From the NCBI GenBank assembly GCA_965226865.1, contig CBDDEH010000003.1:806001-870000 (forward strand): 64,000 nucleotides of DNA, in the 5' to 3' direction. Under the pieces are notes generated by a model. The model was not told the DNA's origin and searched no databases. It saw nothing but the letters and a program-made list of their open reading frames with translations. Shown here piece after piece: positions 8,280 to 16,730 of the stretch (positions are counted from its first letter, which is position 1; every line of letters begins with the position of its first letter). The stretch is from CBDDEH01 sp965226865 (GTDB taxonomy: Bacteria; Chloroflexota; Dehalococcoidia; Lucifugimonadales; JAGWBF01). The position numbers and the translations under genes were made by a program.

Positions 8280-8468
8280 TGATTCCCTCGTAACAAGGCC
8301 TGTTTGAGATGAGCCCTGGCGTGCGAAGGTGGTCTGGAGCGGAGGAGGCCACGGGATGCCGGCTGCTGGCCTCACCGCCCTATCTGCTGCGCTCAGGACA
8401 AGCGTGATCCCGTTGCGGTACCCCTTCCGTGGCTCAGGGCACCCGGTGGAAGTTGTGGAGCGGCGCCC

Positions 8469-9988
8469 TCATGCGGCCGCGACCGCAGGTACCGTCCCGA
8501 CCGCCCGCTGAGCCGTGTTCTCCATCTCCACCAGGCGTGCATGGACCATCCGCTTGAAGTTGCACGCCAACGCCTTCAGGTAGACGGCAAGCCGCACCCG
8601 ACGGCCCCCTCGCACCCGCAAGCGCCCAAGCCCGTGGGCGCGCTTCAGCTCGGAGTTCGTTCCCTCGATACCAGCCCTTATGTCATACCGCTTGCGCCAC
8701 TCCTCGGTGGCCTCGGCCCTCCGGCGCCGCTCGATGTTCACCTTCGCCAGGTCCGCCTTGAGGACGTAGGCCCCCGCACGCCGGTCCAGCTTCACCGGGC
8801 AACGGGATCGCAAGGGGCAGGGGCTCGCATGTTGTCCCGGCAAAGTGGACCTCTACCCGCTCCGGCGCATCCTTCAGCTCGTACTCCTCGATGGACGGGT
8901 GGCCGGCGGGGCACGCCGTGGCCTGCTCCCCTGTGACGTCGATCTGAAAGTCCGCGGCGGTGAGCGGCGGTGGTCCGTCACCCTCTCCTTCGTGCGAGTT
9001 CCCCGGCGCCGACCCCGCCACCGGGCTCACCAGTTCCGTTCCCCGGCGCGAGGCTTCGAAGGCATTGCGGCCCGACCCATACGCCGTGTCGGCGAAGAGC
9101 TCGTCCGGTCGGACCTTCCGCTCCGCGAGCCCGTCAACGACCGGCACGCTCACGTCGGTGTCGCTCCCACTCGAGGGGGTCACCTCCACGTGGGTGATGA
9201 GCTGGGTGGCGTTCTCCTCGTGGCAGGTCTCCGCCACCTGCACCTCGTACCCCTTCCCCTTGTGGCCGCTGTAGGTCACATCCGGGTCGTGGGGCGATTG
9301 CAGCGAGTCGGCGGACACCTGCTTCGGGTCCTTCAAGGCCACGGGCACCTTGCATTCCCCAGCATCGTCGTCATCGTCCCTGGGGCGCCCGTCCTGGTGT
9401 TTGCCCACATGGCACTGCTCCCGCAGCAGCCGCTCCAGCAGCCGGTACTCCTCCAGCTGGGCAGCAGTCGTGCCATGGAACCGGTCCACCAGCCGGTAGA
9501 GGTCCCGGGCACAGACCGAAAGGCGTCGCCGACCCTCCCCCGTGCGGGCGTCCTCGTAGTGGGTCGCCTCGTCTTCTTCCTTCAAATAGCGCCCTAGGAG
9601 GCCCTCCGGAACCCCAGGGCGAAGCTCTGGGTGCTCCCAGCGCAAGGCCCGCAGGAACAACCGCATCGTCTCACAGAACAGGCCCAGCCGGGTGAGTGTG
9701 GCGATGTTGCTCATGATGTGGGTGGAGTCCAGCCGTTGCTTTCCGGTGCGTATGCCCAGCGCCTGGATGATCCGGTCCGTGGTCTCCTGGAAAGCCAGCC
9801 GGCCACCGTCGTGCTGCATCAGGCGAACTCGGAAGTTGTGGAGGGTCTTCTGGGGCAGGTGGGTCTCCTCGATGTCCAGCCGCAGGGCGTGGTGCCAGAG
9901 CAGAGCCTGCCCTGAGCTTGCCGAAGGGTTGAACTCTAGTTGTTCCAGAGCTTCATCGTCGGTGAGGTTGAACATCTCTTTGAGGAGG
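8469..9988 (-). pseudogene. IS1182-type transposase, main C-terminal part (frameshifted)
   Basis: Reading leftwards from the IS3 insertion, the frame continues MFNLTDDEALEQLEFNPS, then DSTHIMSNIATLTRLGLFCE, a DDE transposase segment typical of IS1182/DUF772 proteins, and later PDELFADTAYGSGRNAFEA. Near 8835-8840 the frame shifts, and the C-terminal part continues with DIRAGIEGTNSELKRAHGLG, which carries the catalytic Glu region. A short palindromic repeat encodes the intrusive SASSGQA residues near the start of this part. With the interruption and frameshift it is unlikely to be active. Confidence 0.85.
9905..9934. repeat. REP-like palindromic element inside the transposase frame
   Basis: The sequence CCCTGAGCTTGCCGAAGGG at about 9910-9928, with flanking bases, is a dispersed short palindromic repeat seen in many unrelated bacterial genomes. 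Here it is read in frame in the IS1182 transposase as NPSASSGQAL, an insertion that does not look native to the protein. Confidence 0.5.
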
Positions 9989-10062
9989 TGGACCCCAAAA
10001 TTCGGACAGGTGGCTAAGAGAGAGTCCCGCTCCTAAAATAGGACGGAAACAAGGAGCAGGAC

Positions 10063-10347
10063 ATGAAGCAAACACGTAAGAAGCACAGCCCAGTCTTCAA
10101 GGCCAAAGTGGCTTTGGCCGCGCTCCAAGGGGAGCACACCATTGCAGAGCTGGCCAGCCGGTTTGAAGTCCACCCGAGCCAGATCCATGCCTGGAAGAAG
10201 GCCTTGACTCAGGGGGCGCCGCACCTCTTTGAAAATGGTGCTGGACGTCAGGAGAAGGACCAAGAGGTCCTCACTGCCCAGATCTACCAACAGATTGGGC
10301 AGCTCAAGGTGGAACGGGATTTTTTGTCACGGAGCTTCGGGTTGTGA
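10063..10347 (+). CDS. IS3-family OrfA (helix-turn-helix transposase subunit)
   Basis: The 94-residue protein begins MKQTRKKHSPVFKAKVALAA and has the HTH pattern with ELASRFEVHPSQIHAWKKAL, followed by a leucine-zipper-like QIYQQIGQLKVERDFLSR. It binds the IS ends. Near its 3' end the bases T TTT TTG at 10320-10326 form a canonical slippery heptamer; a minus-one slip there enters the orfB frame without a stop and would produce the fused OrfAB transposase. A GGAGCAGGAC site precedes the ATG. Confidence 0.92.
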   Translation: MKQTRKKHSPVFKAKVALAALQGEHTIAELASRFEVHPSQIHAWKKALTQGAPHLFENGAGRQEKDQEVLTAQIYQQIGQLKVERDFLSRSFGL

Positions 10348-11279
10348 GCCGGTCCCAACGCCGGGCCATGATTGACCGAGAAGAACCGAAGCTGTCTCTG
10401 GTGCGCCAGTGCGCCTTGCTGGGTATCAGCCGCTCCGCGTTGTACTACCTGCCAACCGAGGCCGGCGCCGAGGACTTGGAGTTGATGGCCCTCATAGACC
10501 AACAGTACCTGAAGACACCTTTCTACGGCTCCAGAAGGATGACTGCCTGGCTCAGAAATCACGGACACCAGGTCAACCGCAAGCGGGTCCGCCGGCTGAT
10601 GCAGCTGATAGGCCTGGAGGCCATCTACCGGCGTCCCAACACCAGCAAGCCAAACCCAGGGCATAAGGTCTATCCGTACTTGCTCAGGGGGCTGGAGATC
10701 AACCGGGTCAACCAGGTGTGGGCCACCGACATCACCTACATACCCATGGCTCGGGGTTTCCTCTACTTGGTGGCCATCATGGACTGGCACAGCCGCTACG
10801 TGCTGGCCTGGCGGCTGTCCAACACCCTGGAGGTAGACTTCTGTGTTGCGGCTCTGGAAGAGGCCTTGAGCAAGGGTCGGCCACAGATCTTCAACACCGA
10901 CCAGGGCAGCCAGTTCACCAGCGAGGCCTTCACCAGCATGCTGCTGGCGCAAGGCGTTCAAGTGAGCATGGACGGCAGGGGCCGGTGCATGGACAACGTC
11001 TTCGTGGAACGGCTGTGGCGCAGCATCAAGTACGAGGAGGTGTACCTGAAGGCATACCAAAATGGGACTGAGGCCAGAAAGGGGATTGGGGCTTATCTGG
11101 CCTTCTACAACCAAGAGCGGCCCCATCAAGCCCTGGGCTATCGGTCACCGGGTCAGGTGTTCCATGCAGTGAGCCCACAAAGGTGTTTACTGGAACTTCC
11201 ACGAGCCTTACCATCGGATGAAGGTTTACGAGACACCCCAGCGGTAGACTCTCTTATTTTAGCCTCACCGCTGTCCTGA
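10344..11279 (+). CDS. IS3-family OrfB (DDE integrase-type transposase)
   Basis: The 311-residue protein has the HTH_21 segment near RRMTAWLRNHGHQVNRKRV and a full rve integrase core. The DDE residues are visible in WATDITYIPMARGF, NTDQGSQFTSEAF and FVERLWRSIKYEEVY, and the C-terminal YNQERPHQALGYRSPGQVF is typical of the IS3 family. It starts at a GTG overlapping the orfA stop and is probably made mainly as an OrfAB frameshift fusion. No inactivating change is visible, so this is the only clearly intact transposase in the window. Confidence 0.93.
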   Translation: MSRSQRRAMIDREEPKLSLVRQCALLGISRSALYYLPTEAGAEDLELMALIDQQYLKTPFYGSRRMTAWLRNHGHQVNRKRVRRLMQLIGLEAIYRRPNTSKPNPGHKVYPYLLRGLEINRVNQVWATDITYIPMARGFLYLVAIMDWHSRYVLAWRLSNTLEVDFCVAALEEALSKGRPQIFNTDQGSQFTSEAFTSMLLAQGVQVSMDGRGRCMDNVFVERLWRSIKYEEVYLKAYQNGTEARKGIGAYLAFYNQERPHQALGYRSPGQVFHAVSPQRCLLELPRALPSDEGLRDTPAVDSLILASPLS

Positions 11280-11291
11280 TGATGGGGTCCA

Positions 11292-11520
11292 CTTGAAACA
11301 TTTCTTTGAGGAGGTGGACCCCGAGGACGGTCTGCACCGCCCGGTTGGGACGGCCGTTGTCCACGCAGTACATGGGAGCAAAGCGCTCCTCGTCAATCAG
11401 GGGGAGCGCCTCGTTTCGGAAAACCTCGGCCCAACTTCTCTCCAGGCGCTTAGCCTTCTTCGGCGTCACCAGGAACTGGGACTGCCAGAGGCTCTCTTGC
11501 GGGTCTCGTATTCGGAACAT
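11292..11520 (-). pseudogene. IS1182-type transposase, N-terminal fragment
   Basis: On the minus strand an ATG at 11520, preceded by GGGAGGGGAGG, begins MFRIRDPQESLWQSQFLV, the typical IS1182 transposase start. It continues to VLGVHLLKEMF, where the IS3-family element interrupts it. The same MF is repeated on the other side at 9975, where the protein continues MFNLTDDEALEQ. The two flanks differ at several bases, so they may not be a simple split of one copy. Confidence 0.85.
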
Positions 11521-11612
11521 CCTCCCCTCCCTCGGCCAGGCGCAGCGCCCACGACCTTTTATTACATTATCCCCACCTTGCCCAGGCTGGCGAGGGGTTT
11601 TTACGAACAAAT

Positions 11613-12210
11613 CAATATCCGCAATAAATACGTTGCGCCCAATCCTCCGAATTATGCTCATCTCGAGTTAAAGGACTTCTCCTGGGGTTCCTCTGATGGA
11701 GACCTGGAAACGCTAAACAATATTTTCGACCTCTCGGCGACCTGGGCCGACCTGGAGTGGCTTACCCACCAAACAAAGCTGCCAATTCTGGTCAAAGGTA
11801 TAATGACCGCCGAGGACGCGCGGCTCGCTGTCGAGCATGGCACCAGAGCTGTGGTCGTCTCCAATCATGGTGGGAGGCAACTGGACACCACTTTTGCCAC
11901 CATCGAAGTGCTGCCTGAAGTTGTGGAGGCTGTGGATGGCCGCACCGAGGTCTATCTGGATGGAGGTATCAGGCGTGGGACCGACGTGCTCAAGGCCCTG
12001 GCCCTGGGAGCAAGGGCTGTGCTCATAGGGCGGCCTGTCTTCTGGGGGCTGGCTGTGGATGGGGAAGAGGGAGTTCGAGCGGTGCTGGACATTCTGAGGG
12101 ACGAGCTGGACATAGCCATGGCCATGTGTGGCACCCCTACATTGGATAGCATTAACGTGAGCTTGCTGGGCGTAGGAGCCCCTCCCGTTGCCCAGGACCC
12201 GCGACCCTAG
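11613..12210 (+). pseudogene. FMN-dependent alpha-hydroxyacid dehydrogenase, 3' part
   Basis: After the insertion the frame resumes NIRNKYVAPNPPNYAHLE. It carries the family's hallmark residues: the flavin-contacting lysine in ILVKGIMTAEDARLA, the catalytic His in AVVVSNHGGRQLD, and the phosphate-binding RRGTDVLKALALGARAVLIG. It ends normally at 12210. The family oxidises 2-hydroxyacids such as glycolate, lactate or mandelate using FMN. The adjacent convergent HbpS/GlcG-like gene is a common neighbour of glycolate oxidase. As it stands the gene cannot make a full product. Confidence 0.87.
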
Positions 12211-12236
12211 CGATTCCTGCCAGAGTAGAAACACGA

Positions 12237-12656
12237 CTATAGATTCAGCGCCTCCAGGCCAATCCTCCCCAGTTCCTCGTTGTTGGCTGGGGTCCGTCCC
12301 GATAATCCGATGCCTCCAATGATGGCGTTATCGCCAGGCCGGCGAATCACGATACCTGATGGAGCCGCAGTCATATTAGAGTCGCCATAGGCCAGGATGC
12401 TTATACCCTGGCTCTTGGCAAAATCCTTGCATTCCTGACCGTCCTTCCCCATCATCGCTATGGTATAGGCTTTACGAATAGCAAGGCGTTGGGCTAATTT
12501 CAAGCACCCGTCCATCCTTCCATAGCTCACAAGGTCTCCGGTATCGTCCACGATTGCTATGGCTAACGGCCGGTCAGGCTGTTTGGAAGCCTCTTTCAGT
12601 ATCGCATCCAGGGCTGCCCGGGCTTGATCCAAACCTAGTGTCGGTCTTTCGTACAT
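12237..12656 (-). CDS. HbpS/GlcG-like heme-binding domain protein
   Basis: The product of about 139 residues begins MYERPTLGLDQARAALDAIL and shows the HbpS/GlcG (DUF336) pattern: AIAIVDDTGDLVSYGRMDG, then LAIRKAYTIAMMG, and the glycine-rich ending IIGGIGLSGRTPANNEELG. Members include GlcG of the glycolate locus and the heme-binding, redox-sensing HbpS. I chose the second of two adjacent ATGs because AAAGGAGG is then 5 bases away. It is convergent with the broken alpha-hydroxyacid dehydrogenase, which suggests the two once worked together. Confidence 0.82.
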   Translation of the reverse strand: MYERPTLGLDQARAALDAILKEASKQPDRPLAIAIVDDTGDLVSYGRMDGCLKLAQRLAIRKAYTIAMMGKDGQECKDFAKSQGISILAYGDSNMTAAPSGIVIRRPGDNAIIGGIGLSGRTPANNEELGRIGLEALNL

Positions 12657-12791
12657 CATTGCCTCCTTTGAAGAAACTGAGTACACAAATCATAGCGCGT
12701 TGGTCAAAGGAATGTTAGGACATCGCTCGTGGCGTTGGTTGCTATGCCTACATGTGGTAGCATGTAGCGCGGGCAAAAGAGGGGTGAGAGA

Positions 12792-13514
12792 GTGAAGAGC
12801 AAGGTTTACGACTCCTTCGACGAGGCAATAGCCGACGTACCCGATGGTGCCACGATCATGTTCCCTGGGTTCGGCGGCGTTGGCATGCCTAGGAATCTGA
12901 TCCTTGCCCTTGCAAGGCAGGGCGCCAGCAACCTCACTGGGATATCCAACTATCATGGCTACCTCAGCTCAATCGTCGACGTCGGAGTTCTCGTGGAAAC
13001 CGGACAGATCAAGAAAATGGTCTGCTCCTTTACGGGCCCCAGACATCCCTCCCGTCTAACACATTTCATCAAGCTGTACGAGAAGGGCGAAGTAGAAGGG
13101 GAATTGGTGCCCCAGGGTACTATGATCGAGCGCATCCGTGCCGCATCTGCCGGCATCGGCGGCTTTTACACCCGGACCAGTATCAACACCGAACTGGCAG
13201 AGGGCAAAGAGCACCGTGAAATCGACGGAAAGACATACGTCTTAGAGTATCCGTTGCATGCTGACTATGCATTCATAAGGGCATGGAAAGCCGACGCTCT
13301 GGGCAACTTGCAGTTCCGGCTTGCTCAGCGAAATTTCAACCCAGTGATGGCCATGGCAGCCAAGATAACAGTCGTCGAAGTAGAGAACGATATCGTCCAA
13401 CCTGGTGACCTCGACCCAGACCATATCCACACTCCGGGGATATTCGTTGACAGGGTGGTGAGCATTCCTCCCGATGGCATCTGGGAAACTGTAGATCGGA
13501 ACAGAGCATTCTAA
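12792..13514 (+). CDS. CoA-transferase family I, subunit A
   Basis: The 240-residue protein starts at a GTG (VKSKVYDSFDEAIADVPDGA) and has the subunit A glycine motif FPGFGGVGMPRNL with GISNYHG. A later segment, GGFYTRTSINTELAEGKEHR, matches acetate/3-oxoacid CoA-transferase alpha subunits. It pairs with the B subunit 21 bases downstream. The heteromer transfers CoA from succinyl-CoA or acetyl-CoA to a 3-oxoacid or related acid. GGTGAGAGAG precedes the start. It leads a four-gene run with a thiolase-like protein and DUF35, so the likely role is activation of an acid before chain cleavage. Confidence 0.9.
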   Translation: MKSKVYDSFDEAIADVPDGATIMFPGFGGVGMPRNLILALARQGASNLTGISNYHGYLSSIVDVGVLVETGQIKKMVCSFTGPRHPSRLTHFIKLYEKGEVEGELVPQGTMIERIRAASAGIGGFYTRTSINTELAEGKEHREIDGKTYVLEYPLHADYAFIRAWKADALGNLQFRLAQRNFNPVMAMAAKITVVEVENDIVQPGDLDPDHIHTPGIFVDRVVSIPPDGIWETVDRNRAF

Positions 13515-13535
13515 ATACGGTCAGAGGCAGACTAA

Positions 13536-14216
13536 GTGCCAATTGAAGACAAACCGAGACTGAGCCGACAGTCGATAGGCGACCGCCTGGCCATGGAGTT
13601 CGAGGACGGCTGGGTAGTCAACCTGGGCATCGGTGTGCCGACGCTGTGCTCCAACTACGTAAACCCCAACAAGACTATCACTTACCATGCTGAGAATGGA
13701 GTTATCGGGTATGGACCGCTGGCTGAACCAGGCGAGGAGGACGATCACCTGGTAAACGCCGGGGCCGAATATATTACCAGTCGTCCAGGCATGGCTATCA
13801 TGCACCAGGCCGACTCATTTGCTCTAATTCGTAGCGGCAGAGTGGATGTGACCGTACTGGGCGCATACCAGGTATCAGGAAATGGTGACTTCGCCAACTG
13901 GCGCATTCCCCAGTACAAGGGTGGTAGTATCGGGGGAGCTATGGACCTGGCCGTCGGGGCTAAAAGGGTGTTCATTGCCATGGAGCACACAACCAAAGCC
14001 GGTGAGCCCCGTTTGATGAAACGATGCACTTTCCCGGTCACGGCCGTGGGAGTAGTCAAGCTAGTTGGGACTGACCTCGGTTTGTTCGAAGTGATCCCCC
14101 AAGGATTTAAGCTCCGAGAGCACGCACCAGGCTGGAGCCTCCAGGAAATCCAGGACCTGACCGAAGCCCAGCTAATCATAGAAGACGACTTGAGAGAATT
14201 CCGTGTCAGGGATTAA
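13536..14216 (+). CDS. CoA-transferase family I, subunit B
   Basis: This 226-residue protein, GTG start, contains the subunit B catalytic glutamate in ITYHAENGVIGYGP at about residue 52, the residue that forms the glutamyl-CoA thioester. The rest of the fold is seen in RSGRVDVTVLGAYQVSGNGD and GAMDLAVGAKRVFIAMEHT. Length and motifs match 3-oxoacid CoA-transferase beta subunits. It directly follows subunit A and precedes the second Ltp2-like thiolase. Confidence 0.92.
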   Translation: MPIEDKPRLSRQSIGDRLAMEFEDGWVVNLGIGVPTLCSNYVNPNKTITYHAENGVIGYGPLAEPGEEDDHLVNAGAEYITSRPGMAIMHQADSFALIRSGRVDVTVLGAYQVSGNGDFANWRIPQYKGGSIGGAMDLAVGAKRVFIAMEHTTKAGEPRLMKRCTFPVTAVGVVKLVGTDLGLFEVIPQGFKLREHAPGWSLQEIQDLTEAQLIIEDDLREFRVRD

Positions 14217-14249
14217 CACCAACAGCATGATGAACAAATCGAGGTCGAC

Positions 14250-15392
14250 TTGAGCGCTTTGTCGCGTAAGGCAGCCATTGTTGGCGTGGATGAGTCCGAT
14301 GAGATAGGCCACGTTCCGAACAAATCGTCCTTGCAGCACCACGCCGAAGCCAGCTATAACGCCCTCAAAGACGCTGGTCTTACCTTCAAGGACGTGGACG
14401 CGGTTTTCTGTGCCCGCCCTTCCTCCTACGAGCTAGCGGAGTACCTGGGCATCGTCCCAAGGTTTACAGACGGGACGATCGTTGGCGGTTCATCCTTCGT
14501 GATCCACGTGGGGCACGCTGTGGCAGCCATCAACGCTGGGCTCATCGACGTGGCGCTGATAAGCCACGGTGAGGCTGGACGCTCCTCAAGAGCTCCCCGA
14601 GTCTTCGACGCCAACTTGCCGGAATCGCAATATGAGAGGCCCTATGGATCCATCTCGGCTCCGTCCAGATATGCACTCGCCTGCTCCCGATACATGTACC
14701 AGTACGGTGAGGATCGAACCCGGCAGGCATTGTCGGAAATAGCTGTGGCCACTCGCAAGTGGGCCCAACTAAACCCTAAAGCTTTGATGCGTGACGAGAT
14801 GACCTTCGAGGACTACCACGACTCGCGCTGGGTCGCATGGCCGTTTCACCTGCTGGACTGCTGCTTGGTCACGGATGGCGGAGGAGCGTGCGTGGTGGTC
14901 AGCGAAAGAGTGGCAAAACAATGCGCCAAGAAGCCGGTGTGGATTCTGGGGTTCGCGGAAGGGCACGACCACATGCTGGTCAGCCAGATGCCCGATCTGA
15001 CCAGGACTATTGCCTACCAAACCGGGCCCAGAGCTCTGGAAATGGCGGGAATAACGCATAAGGACATAGACCTGACAATGGTGTATGACTCGTTCACATA
15101 CACCGTGTTGGTGACCCTCGAGAGCCTGGGCTTTTGTGGGCCCGGCGAAGGGCCGGACCTGGTTGCCAATCAACGCACCGGGCCGGGAGGAGACTTCCCC
15201 GTGAATAGCAATGGCGGCGGGCTATCCTACACCCACACAGGGATGTACGGGATGTTCCTGCTGCTTGAGGCAGTTCGGCAGGCCCGTGGCGAGGGTGGAC
15301 CCAGACAGGTGCCCAACTGCAGGACGGTGCTGGTCAACGGCACCGGAGGAGCCCTCTCATCGTGCGGCACAATAGTTGTGGCCTCGGACTGA
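14250..15392 (+). CDS. Ltp2/SCP-x-like thiolase superfamily protein (second copy)
   Basis: The 380-residue protein starts at a TTG and reads ALSRKAAIVGVDESDEIG. Like the homologue at 3639 it lacks the nucleophilic Cys, having GTIVGGSSFVIHVGHAVA in that position. It retains the Tyr-containing TMVYDSFTYTVLVTLESLGF and the ending NSNGGGLSYTHTGMYG. This pattern fits the Ltp2 aldolase group rather than thiolases. A DUF35 partner follows 20 bases later and the CoA-transferase pair precedes it, making a compact acid-activation and chain-cleavage module. Substrate unknown. Confidence 0.8.
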   Translation: MSALSRKAAIVGVDESDEIGHVPNKSSLQHHAEASYNALKDAGLTFKDVDAVFCARPSSYELAEYLGIVPRFTDGTIVGGSSFVIHVGHAVAAINAGLIDVALISHGEAGRSSRAPRVFDANLPESQYERPYGSISAPSRYALACSRYMYQYGEDRTRQALSEIAVATRKWAQLNPKALMRDEMTFEDYHDSRWVAWPFHLLDCCLVTDGGGACVVVSERVAKQCAKKPVWILGFAEGHDHMLVSQMPDLTRTIAYQTGPRALEMAGITHKDIDLTMVYDSFTYTVLVTLESLGFCGPGEGPDLVANQRTGPGGDFPVNSNGGGLSYTHTGMYGMFLLLEAVRQARGEGGPRQVPNCRTVLVNGTGGALSSCGTIVVASD

Positions 15393-15412
15393 GAGGAGTA
15401 TTGACATAACAT

Positions 15413-15841
15413 ATGGATGAAAAGAGGTCAGATTACACCAAACCTCTGCCGGTTATTCAGCCGGAGTCCGAGTTCTTCTGGCAGAAGGCAAAGGAACACG
15501 AGCTGTGGCTACGAAAATGCAACTCTTGTAACGCTACCTACCACTATCCGCGTGATATCTGCCCTATTTGCCACGATAAGAATGTTGAGTGGGTAATAAC
15601 GGACGGGAAAGGAACATTGTACGCTTTCTCCATCGTCCACCGTTCGCCGCCTCCCTTTAAGGACTCAGTCCCATACGTACTGGCCCTCGTCGAGATGGAT
15701 GGTGGCGCGAGGATCCTATCTAACCTGGTTGACGTGGAGCCGGAGCCGGCACATATCAAGATAGGAATGGCCTTGGAAGTGGTCTTCGACGATGTCACCG
15801 AGAACATCACCCTGCCAAAGTTCCGACCATCAGGCGCCTGA
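15413..15841 (+). CDS. DUF35 OB-fold/zinc-ribbon protein (second copy)
   Basis: The 142-residue protein has a zinc ribbon at about residues 36-56 (CNSCNATYHYPRDICPIC) and an OB fold with GKGTLYAFSIVHRSPPPF and VPYVLALVEMDGGAR. It is the partner of the preceding Ltp2-like protein, as in the pair at 3.6-5.3 kb. The DUF35 protein is usually needed for activity and substrate binding by the thiolase-fold subunit. It ends the module; the next gene is on the opposite strand. Confidence 0.85.
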   Translation: MDEKRSDYTKPLPVIQPESEFFWQKAKEHELWLRKCNSCNATYHYPRDICPICHDKNVEWVITDGKGTLYAFSIVHRSPPPFKDSVPYVLALVEMDGGARILSNLVDVEPEPAHIKIGMALEVVFDDVTENITLPKFRPSGA

Positions 15842-15870
15842 GTCCAGCGGCTTTAGGGCAGTCTGCTGTT

Positions 15871-16659
15871 TTAATCGCCCCGCAGGAAAGCCAGCACGTG
15901 CTCGGCTACTTCCTGGTGGTTTTGATACTCGAACCAGTTTTTAGCCCCTGGGATTGTACGCAGAGTGGCACGCTTTAGCAGTTGGACCGCTGGTTCAGCG
16001 GTGTCTTTCATTATATCTTCCTCACCTTTGAGAACCAGTGTAGGGGACTTCACCAACGGCAACCTGCTGGGGAGGTCATAACGGAACACAGCCGTCCTTG
16101 CGTCAATAAAGCGTGGGCCAGCCTTGAGCCGCCACACCAGCAGGCGATGTCTTGATTCCAGGTCCAGGCTGTCTCCTTGCTGGCGGACAGACAGATAATC
16201 CCAGGTTTTCTTCAAGTAGCTTCCATCCTCGTTCAACTCCATCAAGGGCAGTCTTTTCAGACGCTCGCCGCGCTGCTCCTCATTCAGACAGATGGGACCT
16301 GAGAGGATCAGCTTGTCCACCCTGTCCGGCGCGCTTGTTGCCAACTCAACGGCCAAACAGGTCCCTGTATGGTGGCCAAGAACGTGTGCCGTCTCGATAC
16401 TCAGGGCGTCTAGGAACTCGAGTACAACCGCCGTGTAATCTGGAATAGTGTACGGTTCCAGAGGGAAAGCCGACATCCCGAAACCCGGAGTATCGACCGC
16501 AACCGTAAAGAAATAAGGGGCGAGGAGACCCATAAGAGGTTCGTAGATCTCTGAGGAGGTTGGGGTTTGGTGCAGAAAAAGCAGAGATGCGCCCTCACCG
16601 GCATACCTGTAGTGAATCTGGCCTATCGAAGTATCTGCATAAGCCTTTCTAATTTCCAA
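15871..16659 (-). CDS. Alpha/beta hydrolase with GHHTG elbow (copy 1)
   Basis: The 262-residue protein has a complete alpha/beta-hydrolase fold, with the oxyanion region ASLLFLHQTPTSSE and FFTVAVDTPGFGMS. The nucleophile elbow reads HVLGHHTGTCLAVELA, so the usual Ser/Cys/Asp position is a His. The acid and base loops (LVLKGEEDIM and a late region lacking an obvious GxH) are also atypical. Two paralogues with the same motif lie at 32.5 and 37.7 kb. The start is probably the TTG at 16659, behind a GGAG. A hydrolytic reaction should not be assumed; the family is clear but the chemistry is not. Confidence 0.8.
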   Translation of the reverse strand: MEIRKAYADTSIGQIHYRYAGEGASLLFLHQTPTSSEIYEPLMGLLAPYFFTVAVDTPGFGMSAFPLEPYTIPDYTAVVLEFLDALSIETAHVLGHHTGTCLAVELATSAPDRVDKLILSGPICLNEEQRGERLKRLPLMELNEDGSYLKKTWDYLSVRQQGDSLDLESRHRLLVWRLKAGPRFIDARTAVFRYDLPSRLPLVKSPTLVLKGEEDIMKDTAEPAVQLLKRATLRTIPGAKNWFEYQNHQEVAEHVLAFLRGD

Positions 16660-16730
16660 CTATAGCTCCATGCCATCAAAGTTATTAGACCCAAAGATAC
16701 GAGAGGCTTTTAGGGTTGTCAACGTCGGGA

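Larger units (their letters stand above)
9989..11291 (+). mobile_element. IS3-family insertion sequence, apparently intact
   Basis: The 1303-base element starts with TGGACCCC and ends with GGGGTCCA. The inverted repeats extend imperfectly, sharing GGACAG and AGAGAGTC blocks at both ends. It carries the usual orfA and orfB. It sits inside the IS1182-type transposase gene. The flanks are unusual: CTTTGAGGAGG next to TGGACCCC occurs on both sides, much longer than the 3-5 base duplication normal for IS3 elements. Confidence 0.9.
8280..11612 (-). mobile_element. IS1182-type insertion sequence carrying a nested IS3-family element
   Basis: The insertion splits the alpha-hydroxyacid dehydrogenase. 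CAATAT occurs at 8274-8279 and again at 11613-11618, consistent with a 6-base target duplication. The ends share an imperfect inverted repeat: TCGTAACAAGGCCT near the left end and, in reverse complement, TCGTAAAAACCCCT near the right end. The transposase is on the minus strand, with its N-terminus at 11520 and C-terminus at 8469. It is cut by an IS3-family element at 9989-11291. Without that the element would be about 2.0 kb. Confidence 0.75.

Noticed and set aside
8541..9597. Long plus-strand open frames opposite the IS1182-type transposase
   Set aside because: They are shadows caused by GC-rich third positions of the transposase; no domain or ribosome-binding site.
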